From the NCBI GenBank assembly GCA_964529715.1, contig CAZGXI010000012.1, forward strand, positions 53,482 through 117,481: a stretch of DNA of 64,000 bases, written 5' to 3'. Shown piece by piece: positions 16,508 to 24,866 of this stretch. The stretch is from CAZGXI01 sp964529715 (lineage in GTDB: Bacteria > Chloroflexota > Anaerolineae > Aggregatilineales > Ch27). The translations under genes were made by a program, and so were the position numbers. Under the pieces are notes generated by a model. That model was not told the origin of the DNA and made no database searches. It saw only the letters and a program-made list of their open reading frames with translations. The first letter of the stretch is position 1. Each line of letters opens with the position of its first letter.

Positions 16508-18055
16508 GTGGCGCGCGTCGTGGTGATCGGGGCGGGGGTGGGCGGCCTTACGGCGGCGGCGGTGCTGGCCCGCGCCGGGCTGGACGTGACCGTGTTGGAG
16601 GCGCACATCTATCCGGGTGGGTGTGCGGGGACATTTTACCACCAGGGCTACCGCTTCGAGGCCGGGGCGACGCTGGCGGGCGGCTTTTATTCCGGTGGAC
16701 CGATGGACCGGGTGGCGCAGGCGACTGGCGTGGATGCCTGGCCGGCGCATCCTGCCGGACCGGCGATGGTCGTGCATCTGCCGGACGGCGCGGCGATCCC
16801 CCGTCCGAGCGACGGGACGCAGGGGGATGTTTATCGGGACGCTTTTGGCCCTGAAGCTGATTCTTTCTGGCGCTGGCAGGAACGCACCGCCGACGCGCTG
16901 TGGGCGTTGGCCCTACGCGGCCCGGCCTGGCCGCCGCAGACCCCGGCGGATGCGGCAAGGCTGCTGCGAGATGGCGCAGGGTGGCTGACTGCATCTTCAG
17001 GTGTCTCTGCAATCAGGTTGCCGGAACTGGCGGTGGATGCCTTTCGCCCGGTGGCGGCGCATTTGCGTGGCGCTGCGGACCGTCTGCGTCTGTTCGTGGA
17101 CGCGCAGCTTCTCATCGCCGCGCAGACGACCAGCCGCAATGCCAACGCCCTTTATGGCGCGGCGGCGCTCGATTTGCCACGCCGGGGTGTGGTCCATCTG
17201 GAAGGCGGCATCGGCGCAATCGCTGAGGTGCTCGCCCAGGCGGTTCGCCGAAATGGGGGACGGGTGATTTACCGCCAGGAGGTGGTGCGCATCGTCGTGG
17301 AGCGCGGGCAGCCTATGGCGGTGGAGACGAAGCGCGGCGAGGTCTACCCTGCCGACCTGGTGATCGCCAACCTGCCGCCCTGGAACGTCGCCGCGCTGCT
17401 GGATCACCCTGTTTTGCCACGCCGCTTGCGTGATCTGCCGCCCCGTCCCAGAGATGGATGGGGTGCATTTGTGGTGTATGTCGGGCTGGACGGCTCTGTT
17501 GTACCTGCGGGTTTTCCGTTGCATCACCAGGTGATCGTCCACGAACCACTGGCGGAGGGGAACACGGTGTTTTTCTCCCTCAGTCCGGCGTGGGATGCGA
17601 CCCGTGCGCCGACGGGCCGCCGCGCCCTGACTCTGAGCACGCACACAGACCTGGCTTCCTGGTGGGCGCTGCATACGGGCGACCGCCGTGCCTATGAGGC
17701 GCGCAAAGATGACTACACCACCCGGCTGCTTGCTGCCGCCGAAGTCGCACTGCCGGGGTTGCGCGCTGCCGCCGACCTGATCCTGCCGGGGACGCCGGTC
17801 ACGTTTGCGCGGTTCACGCGGCGGGCCTGGGGGTGGGTAGGGGGCTTTCCGCAGACGAGCCTATTTCGCGCCTGGGGGCCGCGCCTGATGCCGGGGTTGT
17901 GGATGGTGGGCGACAGCATCTTCCCCGGTCAGTCTACGGCTGCCGTCGCGTTGGGTGGGCTGCGCGCCGCCCATCTGATCCTAGCCGACCTGGGAATAGC
18001 GGCCAGGGTTCGCGACGCCACACGCGGCTTTCTGGCAACCGGGAATCGGTTATAA
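16508..18055 (+). CDS. FAD-dependent CrtI/CrtD-like carotenoid oxidoreductase
   Basis: A 515-residue protein starting from GTG, with RVVVIGAGVGGLTAAAVL at the N-terminus, EAHIYPGGCAGTF (a CrtISO/CrtD-like variant of the second glycine motif) and a C-terminal FAD segment GLWMVGDSIFPGQSTAAVAL. It is related to carotenoid desaturases, isomerases and C-3',4' desaturases but is clearly distinct from the crtI at 12561. Its position in the carotenoid run supports modification of a C40 carotene, for example end-group desaturation. The exact reaction cannot be decided from sequence alone. It starts four bases after the SRPBCC gene. Confidence 0.75.
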   Translation: MARVVVIGAGVGGLTAAAVLARAGLDVTVLEAHIYPGGCAGTFYHQGYRFEAGATLAGGFYSGGPMDRVAQATGVDAWPAHPAGPAMVVHLPDGAAIPRPSDGTQGDVYRDAFGPEADSFWRWQERTADALWALALRGPAWPPQTPADAARLLRDGAGWLTASSGVSAIRLPELAVDAFRPVAAHLRGAADRLRLFVDAQLLIAAQTTSRNANALYGAAALDLPRRGVVHLEGGIGAIAEVLAQAVRRNGGRVIYRQEVVRIVVERGQPMAVETKRGEVYPADLVIANLPPWNVAALLDHPVLPRRLRDLPPRPRDGWGAFVVYVGLDGSVVPAGFPLHHQVIVHEPLAEGNTVFFSLSPAWDATRAPTGRRALTLSTHTDLASWWALHTGDRRAYEARKDDYTTRLLAAAEVALPGLRAAADLILPGTPVTFARFTRRAWGWVGGFPQTSLFRAWGPRLMPGLWMVGDSIFPGQSTAAVALGGLRAAHLILADLGIAARVRDATRGFLATGNRL

Positions 18056-18107
18056 TCGCGGGGCTGTTTTTTGTAGCCCGACAAATTGGGGAGGAGAGGA
18101 TGGTACG

Positions 18108-19061
18108 ATGAAGGTCGGAATTATCGGCAGCGGACTGGTTGGCTCGACGGCAGCTTACGCGATGGTCATGCGTGGCGTCGGGCGGGAGATCGTGTTGATC
18201 GATCAGAACATGGCCCGTGCCCAGGCCGAGGCCGACGACATTGCTCATGCGGTGCCGTTCGCGGAGCCGCTGCACGTTTTTGCAGGCGACTATTCCGATC
18301 TGGTGGGCAGCCGGGTCGTAATCATCACGGCAGGGGCGAGTCAGAAGCCGGGCGAAACGCGCCTGCAACTGTTGGAGCGCAACGCGGCGATTTTGCACCA
18401 GATTGTGCCCCTGGCGCTGACTCATGCGCCAGAGGCGGTATTGCTGATTACCACCAATCCGGTGGACGTGATGACACATCTGGCCGCGCGTTATGCAGCG
18501 GAAAAGGGCATCCCGTCCAGCCATGTGATCGGCTCCGGAACGACGCTCGACACGGCCCGTTTTCGCACGCTGTTGGGGCGCAAACTGGGCGTCGATCCGC
18601 ATCATATTCACGGTTATGTGTTGGGCGAACACGGCGACTCGGAAGTGCTGACCTGGTCGCAGGTCACGGTCGGCGGCACGCCACTGGACGAGTTCTGCGC
18701 GCGCTGGGATATTTGCATGGACGACACCGAACGCGCACGGATCGACGAACAGGTGCGCCGTGCGGCTTACCATATCATCGAGGGCAAGGGCGCGACGTAC
18801 TACGGCATCGGCAGTGCCCTGGCCCGCATCGTGGAGGTGATCTTGCAGAACCAGCGCGCCATCCTCACCGTCTGCACGCCGGTCCCCGACGTGGCGGGCG
18901 TGAAGGATGTGACCGTTGCCCTGCCGCACCTCGTCGGTGGAACGGGTATCCTTGCCACATTTCCGGTGACGCTGGACGAGCGAGAGACGGAGCAGCTTCG
19001 CGCCAGTGCGCAGGTGATCCGGCGGGCGATTGACAGCTTCGATGCGGAGGGCGGCGCATGA
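18108..19061 (+). CDS. ldh: L-lactate dehydrogenase
   Basis: A 317-residue NAD-dependent dehydrogenase with GSGLVGSTAAY at the NAD site, the substrate loop GASQKPGETR (Gln rather than Arg, favouring lactate over malate), the substrate arginine in DTARFR and the catalytic histidine in GEHGDSEV. It interconverts pyruvate and L-lactate. GGAGAGG lies about six bases before the ATG. A TATAAT at 18051-18056 could be part of an internal promoter, but no good -35 was seen. It overlaps the next aldo/keto reductase by ATGA. Its place within a carotenoid run is unusual. Confidence 0.87.
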   Translation: MKVGIIGSGLVGSTAAYAMVMRGVGREIVLIDQNMARAQAEADDIAHAVPFAEPLHVFAGDYSDLVGSRVVIITAGASQKPGETRLQLLERNAAILHQIVPLALTHAPEAVLLITTNPVDVMTHLAARYAAEKGIPSSHVIGSGTTLDTARFRTLLGRKLGVDPHHIHGYVLGEHGDSEVLTWSQVTVGGTPLDEFCARWDICMDDTERARIDEQVRRAAYHIIEGKGATYYGIGSALARIVEVILQNQRAILTVCTPVPDVAGVKDVTVALPHLVGGTGILATFPVTLDERETEQLRASAQVIRRAIDSFDAEGGA

Positions 19062-19975
19062 GCGGCGAGGCGGTGTTGCAAGGGGTTGAACTGGGTGTCG
19101 GGGCGTGGGCTTGGGGCGATGCGCTCGTATGGGGCTATGGGCGTAGCTATGGCGAAGCTGAGGCGCGGGCCGCTTTCGACGCCAGCGTTGCGGCGGGCGT
19201 GCGGTTTTTCGACACGGCGGAAGCCTACGGGCGCGGCCAATCGGAACGGCTGGTCGGGCGCTTCGCCCGCGCCATCGGACAGCCCGTGATCGTGGCGACC
19301 AAGTTCATGCCTTATCCCTGGCGGCTGCGGCGTGACGATCTGCTCAAGGCCCTGCGCGCCAGCCTCCAGCGGTTGGACATGGAGCGGGTGGACCTGTATC
19401 AAATTCACTGGCCGTTTCCGCCCGTGCCTATCGAGACGTGGGCCGGGGCGCTGGCCGATGCGGTGGAGGCAGGACTGGCACGCGCCGTCGGCGTTTCCAA
19501 CTACAACCCGGACCAGATGCGCCGCGCTTACGACGCGCTGGCCCGCCGGGGGGTGCCGCTGGCCTCCAACCAGGTCGAGTTCAGCCTGCTGCGGCGCGCC
19601 CCTGAACGAAATGGCCTGCTGGCACTTTGCCGCGAGTTGAATGTCACGCTGATCGCCTACAGCCCGCTGGCCCAGGGCCTGCTGACCGGCAAATACACGC
19701 CGGAGACGCCGCCGCCCGGGGTGCGCCGCGTCCTTTATCGGCGCGCCCTGACGAAGGTGCAGCCGCTGATGGGGCTGTTGCGCGAGATCGGACAGGCGCA
19801 CGGCGGCAAAACGCCTGCGCAGGCGGCGCTGAACTGGACGATTTGCAAGGGCGCGCTGCCCATCCCCGGCGCGAAGAACGCCCGTCAGGCCGAACAAAAC
19901 GCCGGGGCGCTCGGCTGGCGGCTGACCGAAGCCGAGGTCGCCGCGCTGGACGCGGCCAGCGCAAAGGTAGGCTGA
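19058..19975 (+). CDS. Aldo/keto reductase
   Basis: A 305-residue TIM-barrel oxidoreductase. FFDTAEAYGRGQSERLVG carries the catalytic Asp and Tyr, VIVATKF the Lys, and QIHWP the His. The NADPH-binding end includes LPIPGAKNARQAEQN. It reduces aldehydes or ketones with NADPH; the substrate is unknown. It overlaps ldh by four bases and is one base from the ThrE-like gene. A second, different aldo/keto reductase is at 24867. Confidence 0.82.
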   Translation: MSGEAVLQGVELGVGAWAWGDALVWGYGRSYGEAEARAAFDASVAAGVRFFDTAEAYGRGQSERLVGRFARAIGQPVIVATKFMPYPWRLRRDDLLKALRASLQRLDMERVDLYQIHWPFPPVPIETWAGALADAVEAGLARAVGVSNYNPDQMRRAYDALARRGVPLASNQVEFSLLRRAPERNGLLALCRELNVTLIAYSPLAQGLLTGKYTPETPPPGVRRVLYRRALTKVQPLMGLLREIGQAHGGKTPAQAALNWTICKGALPIPGAKNARQAEQNAGALGWRLTEAEVAALDAASAKVG

Positions 19976-19976
19976 G

Positions 19977-20795
19977 GTGGATCAGCGGGTTTGTCTGCCT
20001 CCCCCTTGTGGTCGAGGGCAGCCCTTGAGCCGGGAAGAGCTGACCGACGTGATCGACCTGGCGGTGTGGGCAGGGCAGTTGATGCTGCAATTTGGGGCCA
20101 ATGCCGAGCGCGTCGAGCAGACGATCCTCTATCTGGGCGTGGCGTTAGGCTCTGACGCAATGGACATCCTGGTCTCGCCGAACGTGATCCTGGTCACGAC
20201 ACATAGTGGCGAGGAGTTCCGTACAAAGGTGCGCCGCGTGGCTATGCTGGGTGTGAACATGACCATTGTCTCTGGGGTGAACCGGATGAGCCGCCGCGTA
20301 GTCAATGGTGAACTGGACCGCTTCGGCGTGCGCTCGGAACTGGACCGCATCAGCAAGATACCCTCGCACTACAACCGTTGGCTGGTGGCGCTGATGGTCG
20401 GCCTGTCGTGTGCGGCGTTCAGTCGGTTGTTCGGCGGCGACTGGCCCGTGTTCCTGGTGACGCTATTGGCGTCGTCAATGGCGATGGTCGTGCGCCAGGA
20501 GTTGAATCGCCGGCTCGTGAACCCTCTATTGGTAACTATTCTGACGGCGTTCGTGGCGGGGGTGCTTGCCAGCAGCGCGGCGGTGTTCCAGGTGAGCGCG
20601 CAGCCGCAACTGGCCCTGGCGGCGTCAGTGCTGTTGCTTGTGCCGGGGGTGCACCTGATCAATGCCGCTGAGGACCTGATTAAGGGCTATCTACTGGTGG
20701 GCATCAGCCGGGGTGTGTTGGGGTTGTTGATCTCGCTGGGTATCGCGTTGGGCCTGCTGCTGGCAATGCAGTTGATGGGAGTGAGTGGCCTGTGA
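19977..20795 (+). CDS. Threonine/serine exporter N-terminal domain protein (ThrE/YjjP-like)
   Basis: A 272-residue protein from a GTG start, with the ThrE N-terminal (DUF1212) pattern VIDLAVWAGQLMLQFGANAERVEQTI and SPNVILVTTHSGEEFRTKVRRV, then five hydrophobic segments in the second half. Together with the next gene, which supplies the second half (ThrE_2/YjjB-like), it forms a split exporter of the Thr/Ser type. The two genes overlap by GTGA. Substrate is from family knowledge. Confidence 0.8.
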   Translation: MDQRVCLPPPCGRGQPLSREELTDVIDLAVWAGQLMLQFGANAERVEQTILYLGVALGSDAMDILVSPNVILVTTHSGEEFRTKVRRVAMLGVNMTIVSGVNRMSRRVVNGELDRFGVRSELDRISKIPSHYNRWLVALMVGLSCAAFSRLFGGDWPVFLVTLLASSMAMVVRQELNRRLVNPLLVTILTAFVAGVLASSAAVFQVSAQPQLALAASVLLLVPGVHLINAAEDLIKGYLLVGISRGVLGLLISLGIALGLLLAMQLMGVSGL

Positions 20796-21271
20796 GCGCA
20801 GCCGATCTGATCGCTTCTGTGCTGCAAGATGCCTTCTGGTCTGGGGTGGCGGCGCTGGGCTTCGCCATGCTCTTCAATGTGCCAGTGCGGACGCTGCGTG
20901 GCTGCGTAGCGGTGGGGGCGTTGGGGCATGGCTTGCGCACCCTGTTGGTCAGTCTGGGGATGGGCATCGAGGCGGCGACGCTGGCTGCTGCGACGGTTGT
21001 TGGTCTGCTGGGGGAAGTCTTCGCGCGGCGTTGGGCCACACCTGCCACGACCTTTACGATCAGTGGAGCGATCCCGCTGGTGCCGGGTGTGTTTGCCTTC
21101 CGGGCCATGCTTGGCCTGCTGCGTGTGGCGACGGGCGACGCGGCTACCGGGATGGCGGTGCTGGTCGATGCGGCGACCAACGCGATCAAGACAGCGCTGA
21201 TCCTGGGCGCGATTGCCGTCGGAATCGCCGCGCCATCGTTGCTGGTCCAGCGGCGAAAGCCTGCTTTTTAG
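20792..21271 (+). CDS. Threonine/serine exporter C-terminal domain protein (YjjB-like)
   Basis: A 159-residue, four- to five-helix membrane protein with FWSGVAALGFAMLFNVP near the N-terminus and the ThrE_2 pattern PATTFTISGAIPLVPGVFAFRAM. It pairs with the preceding ThrE N-terminal-domain gene, which it overlaps by four bases. The GTG start is set by that coupling. Split ThrE exporters of this kind are known in many bacteria. Confidence 0.78.
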   Translation: MSAADLIASVLQDAFWSGVAALGFAMLFNVPVRTLRGCVAVGALGHGLRTLLVSLGMGIEAATLAAATVVGLLGEVFARRWATPATTFTISGAIPLVPGVFAFRAMLGLLRVATGDAATGMAVLVDAATNAIKTALILGAIAVGIAAPSLLVQRRKPAF

Positions 21272-21340
21272 TGGTCACCTTTTAGATGGACCTAAGGGTG
21301 TAAGGATTCGGGCTTATCAACGTTTTTAGAGGATGAAAAC

Positions 21341-22135
21341 ATGACTTACGCAATGTTCCTGGTTGTCTTCGTGATTTTGCCGATCCTGCCGCTGGCGTGG
21401 GCCATGCGGTCCTATGTCAAACGCCGCCAGGGACAGCTTATTGCACTGCTGACACTGGTGGCACTCGTCTATACCACGCCCTGGGATAACTATCTCGTGG
21501 CGAACCGCATCTGGACTTACGACCCGGCGCTGGTCGCGGGCGTCACGCTGGGTTGGGTGCCCATCGAGGAATACAGCTTCTTTGTGCTGTTGCCCATTCT
21601 GACAGGGCTGTGGCTGCTCGTCCTGACGCGCGGATCGACTCCACTACCTACACCCGTTCCTGACCGCCCGCGTCTGCGCCGCCGGAGCGTGTTCGGTATT
21701 GCCGTGATTTGGCTGATTGCCCTGGCGGTGTTGCTGAGCGGCTGGCAGCCGGGCACATACCTGTCGATTACGCTGGTGTGGGCGCTGATCCCGGTGTCGC
21801 TTCAACTGGCGTTCGGCGCAGACATCCTGTGGCATTACCGCCGCCGCGTGCTGCTGGCGGTGGTGAGCGCCACGCTGTATCTTTCCGCCGCCGATGCGGT
21901 CGCCATCGGTGCGGGGACCTGGACGATTAACCCGCAGTTTTCCCTGCCGATCCTGATCGGCGGGGTGCTGCCGCTGGAAGAGGCCGTCTTTTTCCTGCTG
22001 ACGAACACCCTGGTCGTGTTCGGGCTGACATTAGCTCTCGCGCCGGAAGCGCGGCGGCGCGTGCTGGCCCTGCGCGCACGGCTGGTTGTTCTGACCGGTG
22101 GGATAGGGCGCCCGCCCGAAGACGCTCAGGCGTGA
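21341..22135 (+). CDS. Lycopene cyclase, fused CrtYc-CrtYd type
   Basis: A 264-residue membrane protein with two repeats of the heterodimeric-type lycopene cyclase domain. Each has the acidic motif, VPIEEYSFF (about residue 70) and LPLEEAVFF (about residue 210), in a hydrophobic context, and PWDNYL is conserved in the first. It cyclises lycopene ends. The fusion of the CrtYc and CrtYd halves in one chain is also seen in archaea and fungi. It lies 69 bp after the ThrE pair and ends tail-to-tail with hypB, overlapping it by 10 bp. Confidence 0.82.
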   Translation: MTYAMFLVVFVILPILPLAWAMRSYVKRRQGQLIALLTLVALVYTTPWDNYLVANRIWTYDPALVAGVTLGWVPIEEYSFFVLLPILTGLWLLVLTRGSTPLPTPVPDRPRLRRRSVFGIAVIWLIALAVLLSGWQPGTYLSITLVWALIPVSLQLAFGADILWHYRRRVLLAVVSATLYLSAADAVAIGAGTWTINPQFSLPILIGGVLPLEEAVFFLLTNTLVVFGLTLALAPEARRRVLALRARLVVLTGGIGRPPEDAQA

Positions 22136-22797
22136 TTCCGGCGGCGCTGCTCGACCGCTTCGACGATCCAGGCGATCCAGGCGTCCAGACCTTCGCCTGT
22201 GCGACAGGAGAGGGGGAACGTCACCACGCCGGGGTTGAGGATTTCTACCCCGCGCCGGAAGGCGTCCATGTCGAAGGTGACGTAGGGCAGCAGGTCGATC
22301 TTGTTGATCACCAGCGCATCCACGCCCCGGTACATACCGGGATACTTGTAGGGCTTGTCGTCGCCTTCTGGCGTCGAAGCGACGAGCACGCTGCGGTGTG
22401 TGCCAAGTTGAAAGCTGGATGGGCAAATCAGATTGCCGACGTTCTCCACGATCAGCAGGTCGCACTGCGTCAGGTCCAACTGCGCCAGTGCCGCCTGGAG
22501 CATCACCGCATCGAGGTGACAGTCGCCGCCGGTGTTGATCTGCACCGCCGTTGCGCCCGCTGCCGCCGCACGGTCGGCGTCCAGGCTGGTGGCGATGTCA
22601 CCTTCGACAACGGTCAGGCGTAGCCTGCCCTGGAGTCGTTGTACGGTGCGTTCGACGAGTGAGGTCTTGCCCGCGCCGGGCGAGGCCATCAGGTTCAGGG
22701 AGAGAATCCCGGCAGCGTCCAGGCGGGCGCGATTCTCGGCGGCGAGGCGGTCGTTGGCGCTAAGAATTTTTTCCACGACGGGGATACGCTGAGTCAT
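22126..22797 (-). CDS. hypB: Hydrogenase nickel incorporation GTPase HypB
   Basis: A 223-residue GTPase with the P-loop ASPGAGKTS, the metal-site Cys in GGDCHLDA, the Walker B-like LLIVENVGNLICPS, and the base-recognition motif NKIDLLP. It inserts nickel into NiFe hydrogenase, or urease in some bacteria, with HypA. It lacks an N-terminal CxxCGC motif and a His-rich stretch. It lies 46 bp after hypA. No hydrogenase or other hyp genes are in the window. The 3' end overlaps the convergent lycopene cyclase gene by 10 bp. Confidence 0.88.
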   Translation of the reverse strand: MTQRIPVVEKILSANDRLAAENRARLDAAGILSLNLMASPGAGKTSLVERTVQRLQGRLRLTVVEGDIATSLDADRAAAAGATAVQINTGGDCHLDAVMLQAALAQLDLTQCDLLIVENVGNLICPSSFQLGTHRSVLVASTPEGDDKPYKYPGMYRGVDALVINKIDLLPYVTFDMDAFRRGVEILNPGVVTFPLSCRTGEGLDAWIAWIVEAVEQRRRNHA

Positions 22798-22843
22798 GTC
22801 TGATCCTCCACGATCTTTTCAGTCTGTGGCTGGCTGCCGCAAG

Positions 22844-23194
22844 CTAACCGTCGGCGGCTTCCACATCAATCGCTTCAAGGTAAAACTCTTCGCCGGCCAC
22901 CACTTGCACCTGATCGCTGCCGCAGGCCGGGCACATGAAGTCGCCGTCCGGCGTGTAGCGATGAGCACAGGCCCGGCACTGCATCTCGATGGGGATGCGC
23001 CGGAAGTGCAGACGTGCGCCCTCAGCGGGCGTGCCCTGGCTGATGAGGTCCCAGTAGAACTGCACCGAGTCATCGACCATCGAGGAAAGCTGTCCGATCA
23101 CCAGATGCAGGTCGGTGATGCGCCCGGCCCCGGCCTGTGCGGCGTGCTGCAAGGCGATTTCCAGGATGCTTTGGGTGACGGCCAGTTCGTGCAC
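22844..23194 (-). CDS. hypA: Hydrogenase maturation nickel metallochaperone HypA
   Basis: A 116-residue protein from a GTG start giving VHELAVTQSILEIAL, in which the His and Glu after the start form the HypA nickel site. The zinc domain has two CxxC pairs (CRAC and CPAC). I use the GTG at 23194 because of the conserved N-terminus and a GCGAGG six bases upstream; the longer frame would include non-conserved sequence. It works with HypB, which follows. Confidence 0.88.
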   Translation of the reverse strand: MHELAVTQSILEIALQHAAQAGAGRITDLHLVIGQLSSMVDDSVQFYWDLISQGTPAEGARLHFRRIPIEMQCRACAHRYTPDGDFMCPACGSDQVQVVAGEEFYLEAIDVEAADG

Positions 23195-23233
23195 GGTGGC
23201 CTCGCGGCGGTGATGGGTAGTTCGGTCGGGGGC

Positions 23234-23239
23234 ATTATA
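23234..23239 (-). promoter_or_regulatory. Candidate -10 element for hypAB
   Basis: TATAAT on the minus strand lies about 40 bases before the hypA GTG. The -35 is weak (TCGAAC at 16-base spacing), so this is only a candidate. Confidence 0.35.
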
Positions 23240-23348
23240 GCACGTTTTGCCGCGCGTTCGACGCCCCCGGACAGGCGCTTTGTGGCCGTCGCTGCGGGGG
23301 TTTAAAATAGCCGCTGAAACGATGGCAAGATAAGACTGCTGACGCAAT

Positions 23349-23531
23349 GTGCAAGTTTTAAAAAGTGACCGTGTCTGTCCCAGTCATCAGAGGTTCAAAA
23401 TCCCTGGCGAAGTCTGCAAAGTCCGCTGAAGCGGACTAAAAATGCAGGTCGGGGCAGCGGCTGTCAGTCCACTTCGGTGGACTTTACGTCCGTAGCCGGG
23501 GACTTCAGTCCCCGGCGCTGAAAACTTGCAC
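23349..23531. repeat. MITE-like palindromic element with terminal inverted repeats
   Basis: The 430-bp gap between hypA and the NamZ-like gene holds a compact structured element. GTGCAAGTTTT (23349-23359) and AAAACTTGCAC (23521-23531) are perfect 11-bp inverted ends. Inside are three perfect hairpins: AGTCCGC/GCGGACT (23420-23437, loop TGAA), AGTCCAC/GTGGACT (23466-23483, loop TTCG), and GCCGGGGACT/AGTCCCCGGC (23495-23516). It encodes no protein. Similar AGTCCGCTGAAGCGGACT palindromes recur in other Chloroflexi and cyanobacteria, from memory. No target-site duplication was evident. Confidence 0.6.
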
Positions 23532-23624
23532 TTTGGGTCTGCTGGCTGAGAGATGTCGGCCTGGGACTGTCTCGTGATTGTGGAATGCGCCTGGCCGGTT
23601 GAATGATCTGCAAAGGAGCTTCTG

Positions 23625-24794
23625 ATGATCCACGTGCAATCGGGCCTGGAAGTCTTGCTCGAAAGCCGTCTTGGTTTGCTGGCCGGGCAGCGGGTAGGGC
23701 TGGTCGCCAGTGTCAGCAGCGTGGACCGCGCTCTCGTCAGCACGGTGGAGCGGCTGCATCGCTGCCCGGAGGTGAGGCTGGCGGCGCTCTTCGGGCCGGA
23801 ACACGGCCTGCGCGGCGAGGCCCAGGCGGGTGAGCACGTCGGCAGCGCCACCGACGCGCTGACTGGCCTGCCGGTCTACAGCCTGTACGGAGCAACGCAG
23901 AAGCCGACGCCGGAGATGCTCGCCGGGCTAGACGTGCTGGTGATCGACCTGCAAGACGGCGGTGTGCGCTTTTACACCTTTCTCTACACGATGGCCTACG
24001 CCATGCAAGCTGCCGCCGAAGATGGGCTGCCCGTGATCGTGCTGGACCGACCTGCGCCGATCAACGCTGTGACGGTCGAAGGGCCGGTGCTGGACCCGGC
24101 CTATGCTTCGTTCGTCGGGCTGTACCCCATCCCGCTGCGCTACGGCATGACGATAGGTGAGCTTGCCGGGCTGTTCAACCATGCCTTCAACATCAATTGC
24201 GATCTGACCGTTGTGCCACTGGCGGGCTGGCGGCGCGAGTGGTGGTTCGACCAGACCGACCTGCCGTTCGTACCGCCGTCGCCCAACCTGCCTACGCTGG
24301 CGGCGCTGACGGTCTATCCCGGCACGTGCCTGGTGGAAGGGACGAACCTTTCCGAGGGACGCGGCACGACGATGCCGTTCCAATATATCGGTGCACCCTG
24401 GATCGCAGCGGAAAAGCTCGCGGCGGCGCTGAACGGCCTGGAACTGCCTGGCGTGCGCTTCCGCCCGGTGTACTTCACGCCGACGTTCAGCAAGCATCAG
24501 GGAGAACAGTGCGGCGGCGTGCACCTGTACGTCACGGATCGGGCGGTTTTTCGTCCGGTGGAGACGGCCCTGCACCTGCTGGCGGCGGTGAAGCGGCTGC
24601 ACCCAGATCGCTTCGCATGGCTCGATCCCTGGACGCCTGGCGGTCATCGTTCCATCGATCTGCTGAGCGGCGGCAGCGCGATCCGCGAAGGGCTGGACGC
24701 CGGGACGCCAGTGGATGATTTGGCAGCGGCGTGGCAGGATGACCTGCGGGCGTTCGAGCGCGTGCGGGCGGAATACCTGCTGTATCCGGCATAA
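23625..24794 (+). CDS. DUF1343 domain protein, NamZ-like exo-N-acetylmuramidase
   Basis: A 389-residue protein matching DUF1343/NamZ throughout: GPEHGLRGEAQAGEHV, LPVYSLYG, DVLVIDLQDGGVRFYT, VLDRPAPI and CLVEGTNLSEGRGTT. NamZ releases terminal N-acetylmuramic acid from peptidoglycan fragments. Known members are often secreted, but no signal peptide is visible here, so a cytoplasmic recycling role is possible. AAGGAG lies about eight bases before the ATG. It is followed by an aldo/keto reductase 72 bp downstream. Amidase or other roles are not excluded. Confidence 0.82.
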   Translation: MIHVQSGLEVLLESRLGLLAGQRVGLVASVSSVDRALVSTVERLHRCPEVRLAALFGPEHGLRGEAQAGEHVGSATDALTGLPVYSLYGATQKPTPEMLAGLDVLVIDLQDGGVRFYTFLYTMAYAMQAAAEDGLPVIVLDRPAPINAVTVEGPVLDPAYASFVGLYPIPLRYGMTIGELAGLFNHAFNINCDLTVVPLAGWRREWWFDQTDLPFVPPSPNLPTLAALTVYPGTCLVEGTNLSEGRGTTMPFQYIGAPWIAAEKLAAALNGLELPGVRFRPVYFTPTFSKHQGEQCGGVHLYVTDRAVFRPVETALHLLAAVKRLHPDRFAWLDPWTPGGHRSIDLLSGGSAIREGLDAGTPVDDLAAAWQDDLRAFERVRAEYLLYPA

Positions 24795-24866
24795 AGGGGC
24801 GGAGAAATCAGATGAGACGGGTCGGGGGCGCTGCGCGTCTAAGGAAGAAAGAAAGGAGAAACGTTC

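Noticed and set aside
18051..18107. Internal promoter before ldh
   Set aside because: TATAAT at 18051-18056 is good, but no -35 of quality was seen at 16-18 bases, so it was not listed as a promoter.
23395..23520. CRISPR-like repeats
   Set aside because: The hairpins are unequal in length and sequence, with no constant repeat-spacer pattern. They fit a palindromic element better.
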